This document shows, in pieces, positions 9,470 to 17,493 of a DNA stretch of 62,265 bases. A program made the translations under genes and the position numbers. Every line of letters starts with the position of its first letter. Positions within the stretch are counted from its first letter, which is position 1. The notes below the pieces were generated by a model. It was not told the DNA's origin and did not search any database. It saw nothing but the letters and a program-made list of their open reading frames with translations. Source of the stretch: CAZMOK01 sp964644135 (GTDB lineage Bacteria; Bacteroidota; Bacteroidia; Bacteroidales; JAGOPY01); contig CAZXWD010000002.1 in the NCBI GenBank assembly GCA_964644135.1, forward strand, positions 1 through 62,265, read 5' to 3'.

Positions 9470-9477
9470 CAAAGCTA
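9470..9477 (-). promoter_or_regulatory. Candidate promoter of the SnoaL-like lipoprotein gene
   Basis: The minus strand reads TAGCTTTG (-7 box) with a TTG at 9500-9498 placed 20 bases upstream. It lies 16 bases before the ATG at 9453. Confidence 0.55.
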
Positions 9478-9607
9478 TTCCTTTTCCGGCTTTCTATCAA
9501 TATCAGCATGGCAGGAGATTTGTCTTTACGGTTATTAATCAGGATAAAAGGGAAGACAAAACAGGTTTTTTGGGTAAAAAATATCAGGCAGAACTATCGA
9601 CACATTT

Positions 9608-10201
9608 TCATTCCTTAATGGCCACCAGCCGGACAACATCTGCAACTCCCGTATGATACCTGCCCTCTGCAAGATGTACTTTTTTCTCTTCGATCAGGTC
9701 TATCCTTAGTGACCGGAAATCCTCACGCAGCTCTTTTTCATCATAGAGCATTTCTATAGCCGGGGGACCTCCGGTCTTGTTCTTTAATTGCCTTTTATGA
9801 AAAAACTCAGCTATAATGATCCCTCCTTTATTAAGGCAATCGATCAAATGATGGTGAAAAGAAGTCCTCTGTCCGGGCCTGAAATGTATAAACACCAAAC
9901 CGATGGCATCAAAACCGTTACGGCACCTTAAATACCTGAGATCCATTAAGCTGTAATCAATCTGCACATCATTCCTGTCAGCAAGCCGGAGGGCTTTTTT
10001 CCTCGCTATTTCGCTGAAATCGACCGCAGTTACTTCCCAACCCTTTGAGGCTGCATAAACGGCATTCCGCCCCTCTCCTTCGGCCGGCAATAGCAATTTA
10101 CCGGGTTCAAGCTTATCGAGTTGCTCTTTAAAAAAAACATTCGGACCAATTCCGTAAACGTAATCCTCCGAGCCAAACCTGTCGTCCCAAAACTCTTTCA
10201 T
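9608..10201 (-). CDS. Class I SAM-dependent methyltransferase (TehB/TPMT-like)
   Basis: A 197-residue cytoplasmic methyltransferase. The N-terminus FWDDRFGSEDYVYG is typical of the TehB/thiopurine-methyltransferase-like group. The SAM-binding motif is altered to LLLPAEGEGRNAVYAA (~38-53) and is followed by the acidic ribose-binding strand VTAVDFS (~59-65). The substrate is not known. The ATG at 10201 is preferred to the TTG at 10204; the stop of the upstream META-domain gene (10205-10207) is almost abutting, so the two are translationally linked. Confidence 0.8.
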   Translation of the reverse strand: MKEFWDDRFGSEDYVYGIGPNVFFKEQLDKLEPGKLLLPAEGEGRNAVYAASKGWEVTAVDFSEIARKKALRLADRNDVQIDYSLMDLRYLRCRNGFDAIGLVFIHFRPGQRTSFHHHLIDCLNKGGIIIAEFFHKRQLKNKTGGPPAIEMLYDEKELREDFRSLRIDLIEEKKVHLAEGRYHTGVADVVRLVAIKE

Positions 10202-10204
10202 CAA

Positions 10205-10639
10205 TCAGTTTACTTTTTTAAAGTTCAGGTGATAATCCCCCTCTGTGAGGATGGTAAGGGTTTCTTCTTCAATAAGATAATACTGTGATCTTTCAAAATT
10301 GTATATAAAAACGGCTTCCCAGTCCAGGGGCTCGTCTATATAACATGCCATTTCTGTCATTGCAAGTCCGGTAATAGTAAGGTCGGCACCTCTTGTGGAA
10401 AAGTTTCCCGAGCCTTCGTTACAGTAGCTCTGCACTGTGACAATCCCGAACTGGCTGAAAAGAACCTTGATCTCAAGGTCTTCCGGAATGGGATTGAAAA
10501 AAGCAGGGTCGGCATTTTGTGATTCGAGGCTTACGAACTGCCACTGGTTGTGAATGGTAACCTCCTCTTCTTCCTTCTTGCAAGAAACAATTACCAGGAT
10601 CAGTAACAGACAGAGAATAGTTTTTCCGGCCTGATTCAT
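10205..10639 (-). CDS. META-domain lipoprotein (HslJ-like)
   Basis: A 144-residue lipoprotein with lipobox VIVSC (Cys ~20) followed by KKEEEE. The body matches a META/HslJ-type beta domain: WQFVSLES at the start, SYCNEGSGNFSTRGADLTITGLAMTEMAC arranged as the characteristic core (Cys ~79 and ~99), and a closing strand TLTILTEGDYHLNFKKV. META proteins are envelope stress-associated proteins of unclear function. It sits between yqgE and the methyltransferase on the same strand. Confidence 0.78.
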   Translation of the reverse strand: MNQAGKTILCLLLILVIVSCKKEEEEVTIHNQWQFVSLESQNADPAFFNPIPEDLEIKVLFSQFGIVTVQSYCNEGSGNFSTRGADLTITGLAMTEMACYIDEPLDWEAVFIYNFERSQYYLIEEETLTILTEGDYHLNFKKVN

Positions 10640-10677
10640 GTGTTTTGCATGTATAAGTTAGTAGTTATAGTTTTTGA

Positions 10678-11268
10678 TCAGTTGGATGCAGGGTCATCCG
10701 GAAATTTCGGCCAGAGAGCATAATCTCCGCCGAGCCGCATCAGTGAGCGCTTCCACAGAGCATTTGGCCTGGTATTCAACAATTGTTCAGTGTCGATGTT
10801 CGACACCACCCATGAATTTTTCTTCAGCTCATCATTGAGCTGCTGTGGTGCCCAGCCTGAGTAACCGATATAAAACCTGATATTGTCTTCATCCAGTTTG
10901 TTCAGAGTGATCATTTCCCTCACGGCTTCAATATCTCCGCCCCAGTAGAGCCCTTCTATGATCTCCATGCTCTCGGGTATTACCTTACCCATTGTATGGA
11001 TAAAGAAAAGACTGTCTCTCTGGACCGGTCCCCCAAGATACAACTGGGTGTCCAGGTCAGGGAAATCCTTGACTATCTCGTTGAACTTTGCCTTAACAGG
11101 CTTATTAATGATGATACCGAAAGAACCTTCCTCATTATGTTCGGCCAGCAGTACCACTGAGCGCTTGAAGAAATCATCAAGCAGGAAAGGCTCTGAGATC
11201 AGGATCCTTCCTTTAGCCGGTTCGATATTGTTGGTCTTGATCTTAATGCTGTCACCGAAATCATTCAT
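10678..11268 (-). CDS. YqgE/AlgH family protein
   Basis: A 196-residue protein of the UPF0301 (YqgE/AlgH) family, which has a known fold but no settled biochemical role. Diagnostic phrases are GRILISEPFLLDDFFKRSVVLL (~20-41), GSFGIIINKP (~48-57), LYLGGPVQRDSLFFIHT (~76-92), the later GLYWGGDIE, and FYIGYSGWAPQQL (~132-144). It appears to lead the minus-strand run yqgE - META lipoprotein - methyltransferase and is divergent from murL. Confidence 0.9.
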   Translation of the reverse strand: MNDFGDSIKIKTNNIEPAKGRILISEPFLLDDFFKRSVVLLAEHNEEGSFGIIINKPVKAKFNEIVKDFPDLDTQLYLGGPVQRDSLFFIHTMGKVIPESMEIIEGLYWGGDIEAVREMITLNKLDEDNIRFYIGYSGWAPQQLNDELKKNSWVVSNIDTEQLLNTRPNALWKRSLMRLGGDYALWPKFPDDPASN

Positions 11269-11297
11269 CAGGCAATTTCCCTTATTCTATTAATGTT

Positions 11298-11305
11298 TAC
11301 ATTTG
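11298..11305 (+). promoter_or_regulatory. Candidate -7 box (TACATTTG) of murL-murD2
   Basis: A full TAnnTTTG match 34 bases before the murL ATG. The predicted start point (~11312) falls back to back with that of the divergent yqgE promoter. Confidence 0.55.
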
Positions 11306-11317
11306 ATTTCTAAAGTA

Positions 11318-11325
11318 CAAAAATA
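11318..11325 (-). promoter_or_regulatory. Candidate -7 box (TATTTTTG) of yqgE
   Basis: A full TAnnTTTG match on the minus strand, 49 bases before the yqgE ATG. It would lie inside the murL leader, so the two promoters overlap. Confidence 0.5.
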
Positions 11326-11339
11326 ATACCATACGCAGG

Positions 11340-12734
11340 ATGGATACCAGCAATTTAAGCAAGTACAACAGGTTCAGGCTCGAGTATCCGTATATCTCTT
11401 TCGAGAATTATTATTATAACGTGGAAGAAAACGAAATTGATATCCTGTTTTCCTTTAACCTCGCCGGAAAATATTTTTTTAAACCCTCTGCGAGGCTACT
11501 TCTCCCACCGCGGTATATACAGCAAAGAGAGAAAGGCCTTACGGAAGGCCACTTGCAAAACCTCGTTTTCCACATAGGAATGATCGAGTTGATCAGCTAT
11601 TGGAAAACTGCCTGCCCGAAAGAGATCAGGATCATCCCCCATAAACTGTTGCCCGCACAGGTTGATTGGTGGAAAGCTCTTTACTACAATGGCATGGGTG
11701 AGTTTTTCCACGTTAACGGCATTAAACCGGACTACAAAGACTTTGTCGATATAATAGTTACAGGGGAAAAAGAACTTAAACCCTTCAGTTTTGAAACAGT
11801 TCCGGGAAAAATGGTACCTGTGGGAGGAGGCAAGGATTCTGCTGTTACACTTCAGTTACTTAAAGATGAAGGATATGAGATCATACCGTTTGCCATTAAC
11901 CCCAGGCCGGCAATCGAAAGGACAATTGAGGCAGCCGGTCTGAACGACGGACAGGATGTTATAGTGGAAAGAAAACTCGATCCGTTGATGCTCGAAATGA
12001 ACGAAAAAGGCTTCCTGAATGGTCATACCCCTTTTTCAGCACTGCTGGCCTTTTATGCCTTGCTTGGCAGCTATGTTTCAGGCAGGGCCGATATTGCACT
12101 TTCCAATGAGTCGAGCGCCAATGAGCCTACCATTCCCGGGACCGGCATCAATCACCAGTACTCCAAATCATATCATTTTGAAAAGACTTTCAGGCATTAT
12201 ATATCCGAAAACATATCTTCCACGTTCAACTATCACAGTTTTCTGAGGCCTTTGAATGAACTCCAGATAGGAAAGATATTTTCGGGCATGAAAAAATACC
12301 ACGGGCTATTCCGGAGCTGCAATGCCGGCAGCAAAGAGGACAAATGGTGCGGGGCCTGCTCCAAATGTTTGTTCACATGGGTCATCCTGGCCCCTTTCCT
12401 GGATGACGCTGAACTGGAAAAAATATTCGGGAAAGACATGGCTTCAGACGGAGAACTGGCCCCATTGCTGGATCAGCTTACCGGGCACGCTGAGGAAAAA
12501 CCCTTCGAATGTGTGGGTACCATCGATGAAGTGAATGCAGCAATGGGTAAAATAGCAGCAATGGAGAAGACAAAAGATAAACCCCTGCTCAGCCATTACC
12601 GCGATTGGGTTAACAGACCTGATCATTCAGATGAAATGTTCTGGCAGAAGTTAAAATTTTCGCCTGAAAAAAATCCCCATTTCCTGGACCACGAGGAACA
12701 GGAGGTGTTAAAAAAAGCGCTCAGAAATGCTTGA
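11340..12734 (+). CDS. murL: UDP-MurNAc-L-Ala-L-Glu epimerase MurL
   Basis: MurL, described in Xanthomonas, uses ATP to invert the terminal L-Glu of UDP-MurNAc-L-Ala-L-Glu so that D-Glu ends up in peptidoglycan without free D-glutamate from MurI. This 464-residue cytoplasmic protein has the family's PP-loop-like nucleotide site VPVGGGKDSAVT (~159-170), the IALSNESSANEPT segment (~252-264), and a late Cys cluster (C327, C337, C340, C343 in FRSC...WCGACSKC) that could hold a metal. Its last eight bases overlap the start of a MurD homologue of the MurD2 type, which is the expected partner and the strongest support for the call. Confidence 0.85.
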   Translation: MDTSNLSKYNRFRLEYPYISFENYYYNVEENEIDILFSFNLAGKYFFKPSARLLLPPRYIQQREKGLTEGHLQNLVFHIGMIELISYWKTACPKEIRIIPHKLLPAQVDWWKALYYNGMGEFFHVNGIKPDYKDFVDIIVTGEKELKPFSFETVPGKMVPVGGGKDSAVTLQLLKDEGYEIIPFAINPRPAIERTIEAAGLNDGQDVIVERKLDPLMLEMNEKGFLNGHTPFSALLAFYALLGSYVSGRADIALSNESSANEPTIPGTGINHQYSKSYHFEKTFRHYISENISSTFNYHSFLRPLNELQIGKIFSGMKKYHGLFRSCNAGSKEDKWCGACSKCLFTWVILAPFLDDAELEKIFGKDMASDGELAPLLDQLTGHAEEKPFECVGTIDEVNAAMGKIAAMEKTKDKPLLSHYRDWVNRPDHSDEMFWQKLKFSPEKNPHFLDHEEQEVLKKALRNA

Positions 12735-14103
12735 ACGACTTATTGACCGGCTCAGAGGCAAACGCATCCTGATACTGGGTTTCGGCAGGGAAGGCATTTC
12801 AACCTTTGGATTTATAAGGAAATACCTGCCAGGGCAAAAGGTTTCAATAGCAGATATCAATCCGGATGCGGTATTAAGTGTCAAAGGCGAAAGCTCTGTT
12901 GGCTTCATCACGACGGGTCATGATTACCTCAACAGCATTAATGATCACGACCTGGTAATCAAGAGCCCTGGCATCCCCCTTAATGAAAACGATTTTAGCA
13001 CGAAAACAATAATATCGTCACAAACTGATCTTTTCCTTGAGTTTTTTGGAAAAACTACCATAGGAATTACCGGAACAAAGGGCAAAAGCACAACAAGTTC
13101 TCTTGTCCATCATATATTGACAAATACAGGCAGGCCCTCGAAATTGATAGGAAATATCGGAACAGCCCCTTTTGATTCGCTGATGGGCAGAGTGGACCCC
13201 GAAACAAAATATGTCTTTGAAATATCGTCGCACCAGCTTGAGAACAGTCGCCATTCACCATCAACAGCCGTTATTCTGAACCTTTTCCCCGAGCATCTCG
13301 ACAGGTACGACTCACCTGATCAATATTATCTTACAAAGTGGAAGATCACTGAAAATCAGCGTGAAGGCGACATCCTGATCTGTAATTCAGAAAATGACGA
13401 GATCAACAGGATATTAAAGGAGAAAGGCACCAGGGCCACTGTCCATTATTATTCAACAAGGAAAACGGAGAGCTCGGCATGGTATGCAAGCGAGGGTAAG
13501 ATCTGCATGACCGAAGAGGGCAGAACATCCATTATGGTCGAAATCCCTGATCTTTCAGGCATCAAAGGCAAGCACAACCTTTCCAACATGCTTGCCGCTC
13601 TTGTAGCCTGTCATTTTGCCGGGGTCAGGGCTGAAGAGGCACTTAGCGCTATTGCCGGGTTCAGGGGCCTGCCCCACAGGCTGGAGTACGTGGGGAGATT
13701 CGGTGGAATTGACTTTTACAACGATTCGATCGCAACCATTCCGGAAGCAACCCTGTCGGCCCTTGAAACCCTCGGAAGAGTTGATACCCTGTTACTCGGT
13801 GGTTTCGACAGGGGGCTGCAATACGATGACCTGTGTAGCGGTATCATTGAAAAGGGAGTGAATAGTGTTATCCTGACAGGACCGGCTGGCAAAAGGATCC
13901 GCATCCGGCTGGCAGAAATGCAATATCCGGGTAATATTTTCTTTGTGAACAGACTTGATGAATCGGCGGGGATCATCCATGCAAATACCCCTTCGGGCGG
14001 CATATGCCTTCTTTCACCTGCAGCGGCCAGCTACGACCAGTTCAGGGATTTTGAGGAGCGTGGTAATAAATTCACTGAAATGGCAAAGAACATAGGAAAA
14101 TAA
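12727..14103 (+). CDS. murD2: UDP-N-acetylmuramoyl-L-alanine--L-glutamate ligase MurD2
   Basis: A 458-residue Mur ligase that joins glutamate to UDP-MurNAc-L-Ala with ATP. An N-terminal Rossmann domain begins RILILGFGREG (~13-23). The central domain has the ATP loop TGTKGKSTT (~115-123), SSHQLE (~167-172) and NLFPEHLDRY (~185-194). The C-terminal domain has GLPHRLE (~314-320), NDSIATIPEAT (~332-342) and LLLGGFDRG (~355-363). Ordinary MurD has NDSKATN at the C-terminal site; the IAT-I variant here fits the L-glutamate-adding MurD2 group. Overlap with murL means coupled translation. A plain MurD with divergent motifs is the alternative, but the context makes MurD2 more likely. Confidence 0.85.
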   Translation: MLERLIDRLRGKRILILGFGREGISTFGFIRKYLPGQKVSIADINPDAVLSVKGESSVGFITTGHDYLNSINDHDLVIKSPGIPLNENDFSTKTIISSQTDLFLEFFGKTTIGITGTKGKSTTSSLVHHILTNTGRPSKLIGNIGTAPFDSLMGRVDPETKYVFEISSHQLENSRHSPSTAVILNLFPEHLDRYDSPDQYYLTKWKITENQREGDILICNSENDEINRILKEKGTRATVHYYSTRKTESSAWYASEGKICMTEEGRTSIMVEIPDLSGIKGKHNLSNMLAALVACHFAGVRAEEALSAIAGFRGLPHRLEYVGRFGGIDFYNDSIATIPEATLSALETLGRVDTLLLGGFDRGLQYDDLCSGIIEKGVNSVILTGPAGKRIRIRLAEMQYPGNIFFVNRLDESAGIIHANTPSGGICLLSPAAASYDQFRDFEERGNKFTEMAKNIGK

Positions 14104-14111
14104 AGCAGAAG

Positions 14112-14138
14112 GCCTGTTGACCTGAGTACAGGCTTTTT
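14112..14138 (+). terminator. Terminator of murL-murD2
   Basis: The stem GCCTGT (14112-14117) pairs with ACAGGC (14128-14133) around a 10-base loop and is followed by five T. It begins nine bases after the murD2 stop, and its T run overlaps the stop codon of the convergent THX gene. Confidence 0.75.
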
Positions 14139-14559
14139 ATTCAGAAGCCTTCTTTTCCTCCTCATCCTTCTTACCTTCATCTTTCTTTTCTTCCTCCTTT
14201 TTTGAACTTGATTTAGGAGGGGCCTTTTCTGCTTTCTCAGCGTCGGCCTTTGGTGACTTGTCCTTCCCCGCTCCTTCCTTCTTATCCTCTTTGGCCGGGG
14301 CCGCTTCGGGCTCTTTCTTTTCAGTTTTTTCCTCTTTCTTTCCTTCTACGGGCTTTTTAGCGGCTTCCTTAACTTCCGGTGCGGGGGCCGTTTCCTCTTT
14401 CTTCTTTGCGGCCGCAGGTTTCTTTTTGGCAGTTTTCTTTTCTGGTTTGGCTTCCGTTTCAGCAGGGTTCAGGATCTTCCTCTTTTTCCTGGGCCTCCTG
14501 ATGCCATAGGATCCCATAATCCTTTTACCTTTTTTCGTCTTTTTATCACCTTTTCCCAT
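14137..14559 (-). CDS. 30S ribosomal protein THX-like, with long charged C-terminal tail
   Basis: The first ~28 residues, MGKGDKKTKKGKRIMGSYG and then IRRPRKKRK, are a clear bTHX sequence, a tiny basic protein that fills a cavity in the head of the 30S subunit. Family members usually stop after about 25-60 residues. This one runs to 140, with a ~110-residue tail made almost only of Lys, Glu, Ala and Pro (runs such as KKKPAAAKKKEE and SSSKKEEEKKDEGKKDEEEKK). The tail resembles histone-H1-like or AlgP-like low-complexity segments and is probably disordered. There is no internal stop and the ATG is unambiguous. Whether the tail stays on the mature protein is unknown. Confidence 0.78.
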   Translation of the reverse strand: MGKGDKKTKKGKRIMGSYGIRRPRKKRKILNPAETEAKPEKKTAKKKPAAAKKKEETAPAPEVKEAAKKPVEGKKEEKTEKKEPEAAPAKEDKKEGAGKDKSPKADAEKAEKAPPKSSSKKEEEKKDEGKKDEEEKKASE

Positions 14560-14620
14560 ATTTCGATCTCTTTTTGTTTTTAGGAACGTAAAAGTAATAT
14601 TTTTTTACAAGTCTTGACAA

Positions 14621-15310
14621 TCAAGGCTTTCCATAATTTCTGAAAAAGTGCTTCTCAAGAAGACCGGCACTTTTGATCACTTTCTTAACCCACATAAGCT
14701 TAATGTCAAGTTCCTCAACGGGGTCCAGTTGCCAGGGGATATCCGAATTGCGCAGTTCTGTTGTCAACCGGTAAAGAAAAATGGCCGCCGAAACCGAGAT
14801 ATTGAGGCTTTCGGTGAATCCGTGCATCGGTATCATCACATATTCATCAGCCAGGCCGATAGCTTCATCCGTGAGCCCTTCATACTCGGTGCCGAACAGT
14901 AGGGCAACCTTTCCTTTGTCGAGAGGGAAACCGTGTATTGTCAACTCGTTTTTGTGAGGTGTAGTGGCAACTATCCTGTAGCCTTCCGATCTCAACTTTT
15001 CGATGCAATCAGGGGTATTGAATTCGCTGTTGTTATATTTATGAAGGCTGAGCCACTTTGCAGATCCCAGTGCCACGTCGGGGTTAACCTGGTACTTGTA
15101 GCGGTTCTCAATGATATGCACATCCTGCACCCCAAAAACGTCGCACGACCTGAGCACTGCGCTGGCATTGTGCGACTGGTATATATCCTCGAGTACCACG
15201 GTTAAATACCTGGTCCTTTCCTTTACAAGCCTTTCAAAATGATTCCGCTTGTTTTCTGAGATGAACCGGTAAAGATATGTGAGAAGATCTTTCTTTTCCT
15301 GTAGCTCCAT
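14621..15310 (-). CDS. trmH: TrmH-family RNA 2'-O-methyltransferase
   Basis: A SpoU/TrmH-type knotted methyltransferase of 229 residues. TrmH methylates the ribose of G18 in tRNA; rRNA-modifying relatives exist, so the exact target is inferred. The three SPOUT motifs are present: EDIYQSHNASAVLRSCDVFG (~41-60), VALLFGTEYEGLTDEAI (~135-151) and VMIPMHGFTESLNISVSAA (~158-176). A GTG at 15331 would add seven residues, but homologues begin at the position of the ATG at 15310 and the -7 box at 15345-15352 leaves little leader for the GTG. It stands alone on this strand after the THX gene. Confidence 0.86.
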   Translation of the reverse strand: MELQEKKDLLTYLYRFISENKRNHFERLVKERTRYLTVVLEDIYQSHNASAVLRSCDVFGVQDVHIIENRYKYQVNPDVALGSAKWLSLHKYNNSEFNTPDCIEKLRSEGYRIVATTPHKNELTIHGFPLDKGKVALLFGTEYEGLTDEAIGLADEYVMIPMHGFTESLNISVSAAIFLYRLTTELRNSDIPWQLDPVEELDIKLMWVKKVIKSAGLLEKHFFRNYGKP

Positions 15311-15344
15311 TCGCTGAAAAGTAATATTCACTAATATCCTGTTA

Positions 15345-15352
15345 CAAATATA
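15345..15352 (-). promoter_or_regulatory. Candidate -7 box (TATATTTG) of trmH
   Basis: A full TAnnTTTG match on the minus strand, 34 bases before the preferred ATG at 15310. Confidence 0.5.
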
Positions 15353-15449
15353 TCACAGATGAAATAAATCTTACCCACGCATTATGATAAAAGATTCTTC
15401 AACACCTGAATGCAGCTATTTTGCCGTTTTGTAAAATTTGACAGGCCGT

Positions 15450-15479
15450 TTTGAAAATCATTAAAAAAAATTACCTTTG
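15450..15479 (+). promoter_or_regulatory. Promoter of the membrane TPR gene (-33 TTTG, -7 TACCTTTG)
   Basis: TTTG at 15450-15453 and TACCTTTG at 15472-15479 are separated by 18 bases, a textbook Bacteroidota promoter. The start codon is 39 bases further on. Confidence 0.7.
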
Positions 15480-15518
15480 CACCCTGATTTTTAACAGGTT
15501 CTTTATCTATAACGAGAT

Positions 15519-16211
15519 ATGGCTAAAAAGCAAGACAGAACAGAAGAAAGCATACATGCTGTAGAGGAGGCGCTCAGTAAGACCGAGTATTTCATTGAGA
15601 AAAACCAGAAGTATCTCATTGGCGCTATCAGTGTGATAGTGATACTTATACTGGGTTATTTTGCCTTTCAGAGGTTATATATCCAGCCAAGGAATACAGA
15701 AGCCCAGGAACAGATGTTCATGGCCGAAAAGTATTTTGAGAAAGATTCACTGAACCTTGCGCTTTACGGAGACGGCAATTATCCGGGGTTCCTGGATATC
15801 ATAGATGACTACGGGATGACAGAAAGCGCCAACCTTGCAAATTATTACACAGGCATAATATACCTCAATCTTGGTGATTATGAAGAGGCAATCGATTATC
15901 TCGAATCATTCGACAGCGACGATCAGATAGTTTCCTCAATGGCTACAGGTGCCATTGGAGATGCCTATATGGAACTGAATGAAACAGAAGCTGCCGTGGA
16001 TTACTATCTGGAAGCAGCAGAGAAAAACATCAACGACTTCACAACTCCCCTTTTCTACCTGAAAGCCGGTTGGGCTTATGAGTTGCTTGAAAATTATGAA
16101 AAGGCCAAAGAGGTATACGAGATAATCAAATATGATTATCCGGCCAGTAACGAGGCCCGTGAGATAGACAAATACATCTCCAGGGCCAGCGGACTGGCAG
16201 AAAAAAGCTAA
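15519..16211 (+). CDS. Membrane-anchored TPR protein (YfgM-like)
   Basis: A 230-residue protein. A short charged cytoplasmic segment is followed by one membrane helix (YLIGAISVIVILILGYFAF, ~37-55), and then a periplasmic part with TPR-like helices: ANLANYYTGIIYLNLGDYEEAIDYLES (~107-133), AIGDAYMELNETEAAVDYYLEA (~146-167) and LKAGWAYELLENYEKAKEVYEII. This is the layout of YfgM-type proteins, which work with periplasmic chaperones and the Sec translocon; the role here is inferred from layout. It has its own promoter and a strong terminator, so it is monocistronic. Confidence 0.78.
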   Translation: MAKKQDRTEESIHAVEEALSKTEYFIEKNQKYLIGAISVIVILILGYFAFQRLYIQPRNTEAQEQMFMAEKYFEKDSLNLALYGDGNYPGFLDIIDDYGMTESANLANYYTGIIYLNLGDYEEAIDYLESFDSDDQIVSSMATGAIGDAYMELNETEAAVDYYLEAAEKNINDFTTPLFYLKAGWAYELLENYEKAKEVYEIIKYDYPASNEAREIDKYISRASGLAEKS

Positions 16212-16234
16212 TAATCATCAATTCTCCAGATATT

Positions 16235-16261
16235 CCCGGCCTATAAGCCGGGTTTTTTTTT
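16235..16261 (+). terminator. Terminator of the membrane TPR gene
   Basis: CCCGGC (16235-16240) pairs with GCCGGG (16247-16252) around a 6-base loop and is followed by nine T. Confidence 0.9.
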
Positions 16262-16301
16262 CTCGCAGGAACTGATTAAGTTAGCAGAAGGATTGTAATT
16301 A

Positions 16302-17267
16302 ATGGAAGAACTGAGGATCATATTCATGGGAACCCCCGATTTTGCTGTGCCTTCGCTGGAGGCGCTGCTTAAAGAGGGTTTCAATGTTGTTGCTGTTATC
16401 ACGGCTCCCGACAGGCCCTCCGGCAGGGGCCTGAAAACGAAACCATCCCCCGTTAAATCTTATGCTGCCGGCCACGAAATCCCTGTTCTGCAACCACCCA
16501 ACCTGAAAGATCCGGATTTCATTGAAGAGCTGAAATCGTTCCGGGCTAATTTACAAATTGTGGTTGCTTTCAGGATGTTACCGGAAATAGTCTGGGACAT
16601 GCCCCATCATGGCACTTTTAACCTGCATGCCTCGCTCCTGCCCAGCTACAGGGGTGCTGCCCCAATAAACCATGCAATAATGAACGGCGAAACAGAAACA
16701 GGGGTAACAACCTTTTTCCTGCGTAAGGAAATTGACACGGGAAATATACTATTCAGGGAGAAAACCCCGATAGGCCCCAAAGAGACCTTCGGTGAACTGC
16801 ACGACCGGCTCAAGCACATCGGTGCCGAACTGGTAGTAAGAACCGCCCGGGCCATAAATGAAGGCATAGTTAGGGAAATCCCCCAGCAGGAGCTGCTTGA
16901 GGAAGGGAAAGATATAAAAAAAGCACCTAAGATCTTCAGGGATGACTGCCGTATTGACTGGAGGTCAGGGATCAATAACATTTACAATAAGATCAGGGGC
17001 CTGAGCCCCTACCCGGCTGCATATACAAAGATCATCAATCCCGAAGGCAAGGAATTCGAAATGAAGATCTACCGGGCCGACAAAAAGGAAATACCGGGCA
17101 ATCCAGGCCCTCCCCAAGTCCGTACCGATGGCAAAACCAATTTGTCGGTATCGGTGGAGGGGGGTGAGATCATATTAAAGGAAATCCAGCTTGCAGGAAA
17201 GAAAAGGATGGAAACAGAGGAGTTTCTGCACGGTTTCCCGGTAACAAACAAGTGGAATATCTCCTGA
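16302..17267 (+). CDS. fmt: Methionyl-tRNA formyltransferase
   Basis: Fmt formylates the initiator Met-tRNA using 10-formyltetrahydrofolate. The 321-residue protein begins with RIIFMGTPDFAVPSLEAL (~4-21) and has the folate/catalytic region NLHASLLPSYRGAAPINHAIM (~107-127), with the family's conserved Asn and His, and a following GVTTFFLRKEIDTGNIL. A C-terminal OB-like domain binds tRNA (INNIYNKIRGLSPYPAA, ~224-240). The length is normal. No deformylase gene is adjacent in this window. Confidence 0.95.
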   Translation: MEELRIIFMGTPDFAVPSLEALLKEGFNVVAVITAPDRPSGRGLKTKPSPVKSYAAGHEIPVLQPPNLKDPDFIEELKSFRANLQIVVAFRMLPEIVWDMPHHGTFNLHASLLPSYRGAAPINHAIMNGETETGVTTFFLRKEIDTGNILFREKTPIGPKETFGELHDRLKHIGAELVVRTARAINEGIVREIPQQELLEEGKDIKKAPKIFRDDCRIDWRSGINNIYNKIRGLSPYPAAYTKIINPEGKEFEMKIYRADKKEIPGNPGPPQVRTDGKTNLSVSVEGGEIILKEIQLAGKKRMETEEFLHGFPVTNKWNIS

Positions 17268-17276
17268 ACTGAACAA

Positions 17277-17313
17277 AAAATGGATCTTTTCAGGTAAAAA
17301 CAACATCCATTTT
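17277..17313 (+). terminator. Possible weak terminator after fmt
   Basis: AAAATGGAT (17277-17285) can pair with ATCCATTTT (17305-17313) around a 19-base loop. The stem is AT-rich and has no clear T run after it, so termination is uncertain. Confidence 0.35.
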
Positions 17314-17419
17314 AATGTATTTTTACCCCAAAATCCGCGTAAATAGTACATTTCAGGCCTCAAGTTATTAACAAAAACTCTGTTTTATTAACATTTTCAA
17401 GGGTTTTAGAGCATACCCC

Positions 17420-17449
17420 TTGACTTTTCTTACGTAACCGTTATTTTTG
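17420..17449 (+). promoter_or_regulatory. Promoter of the HU gene (-33 TTG, -7 TATTTTTG)
   Basis: TTG at 17420-17422 and TATTTTTG at 17442-17449 are 19 bases apart, with the ATG 45 bases downstream. Confidence 0.65.
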
Positions 17450-17493
17450 CAAGGGTCTGATTTAAAAAAATGTTGAATTAAACAATTACAGAG

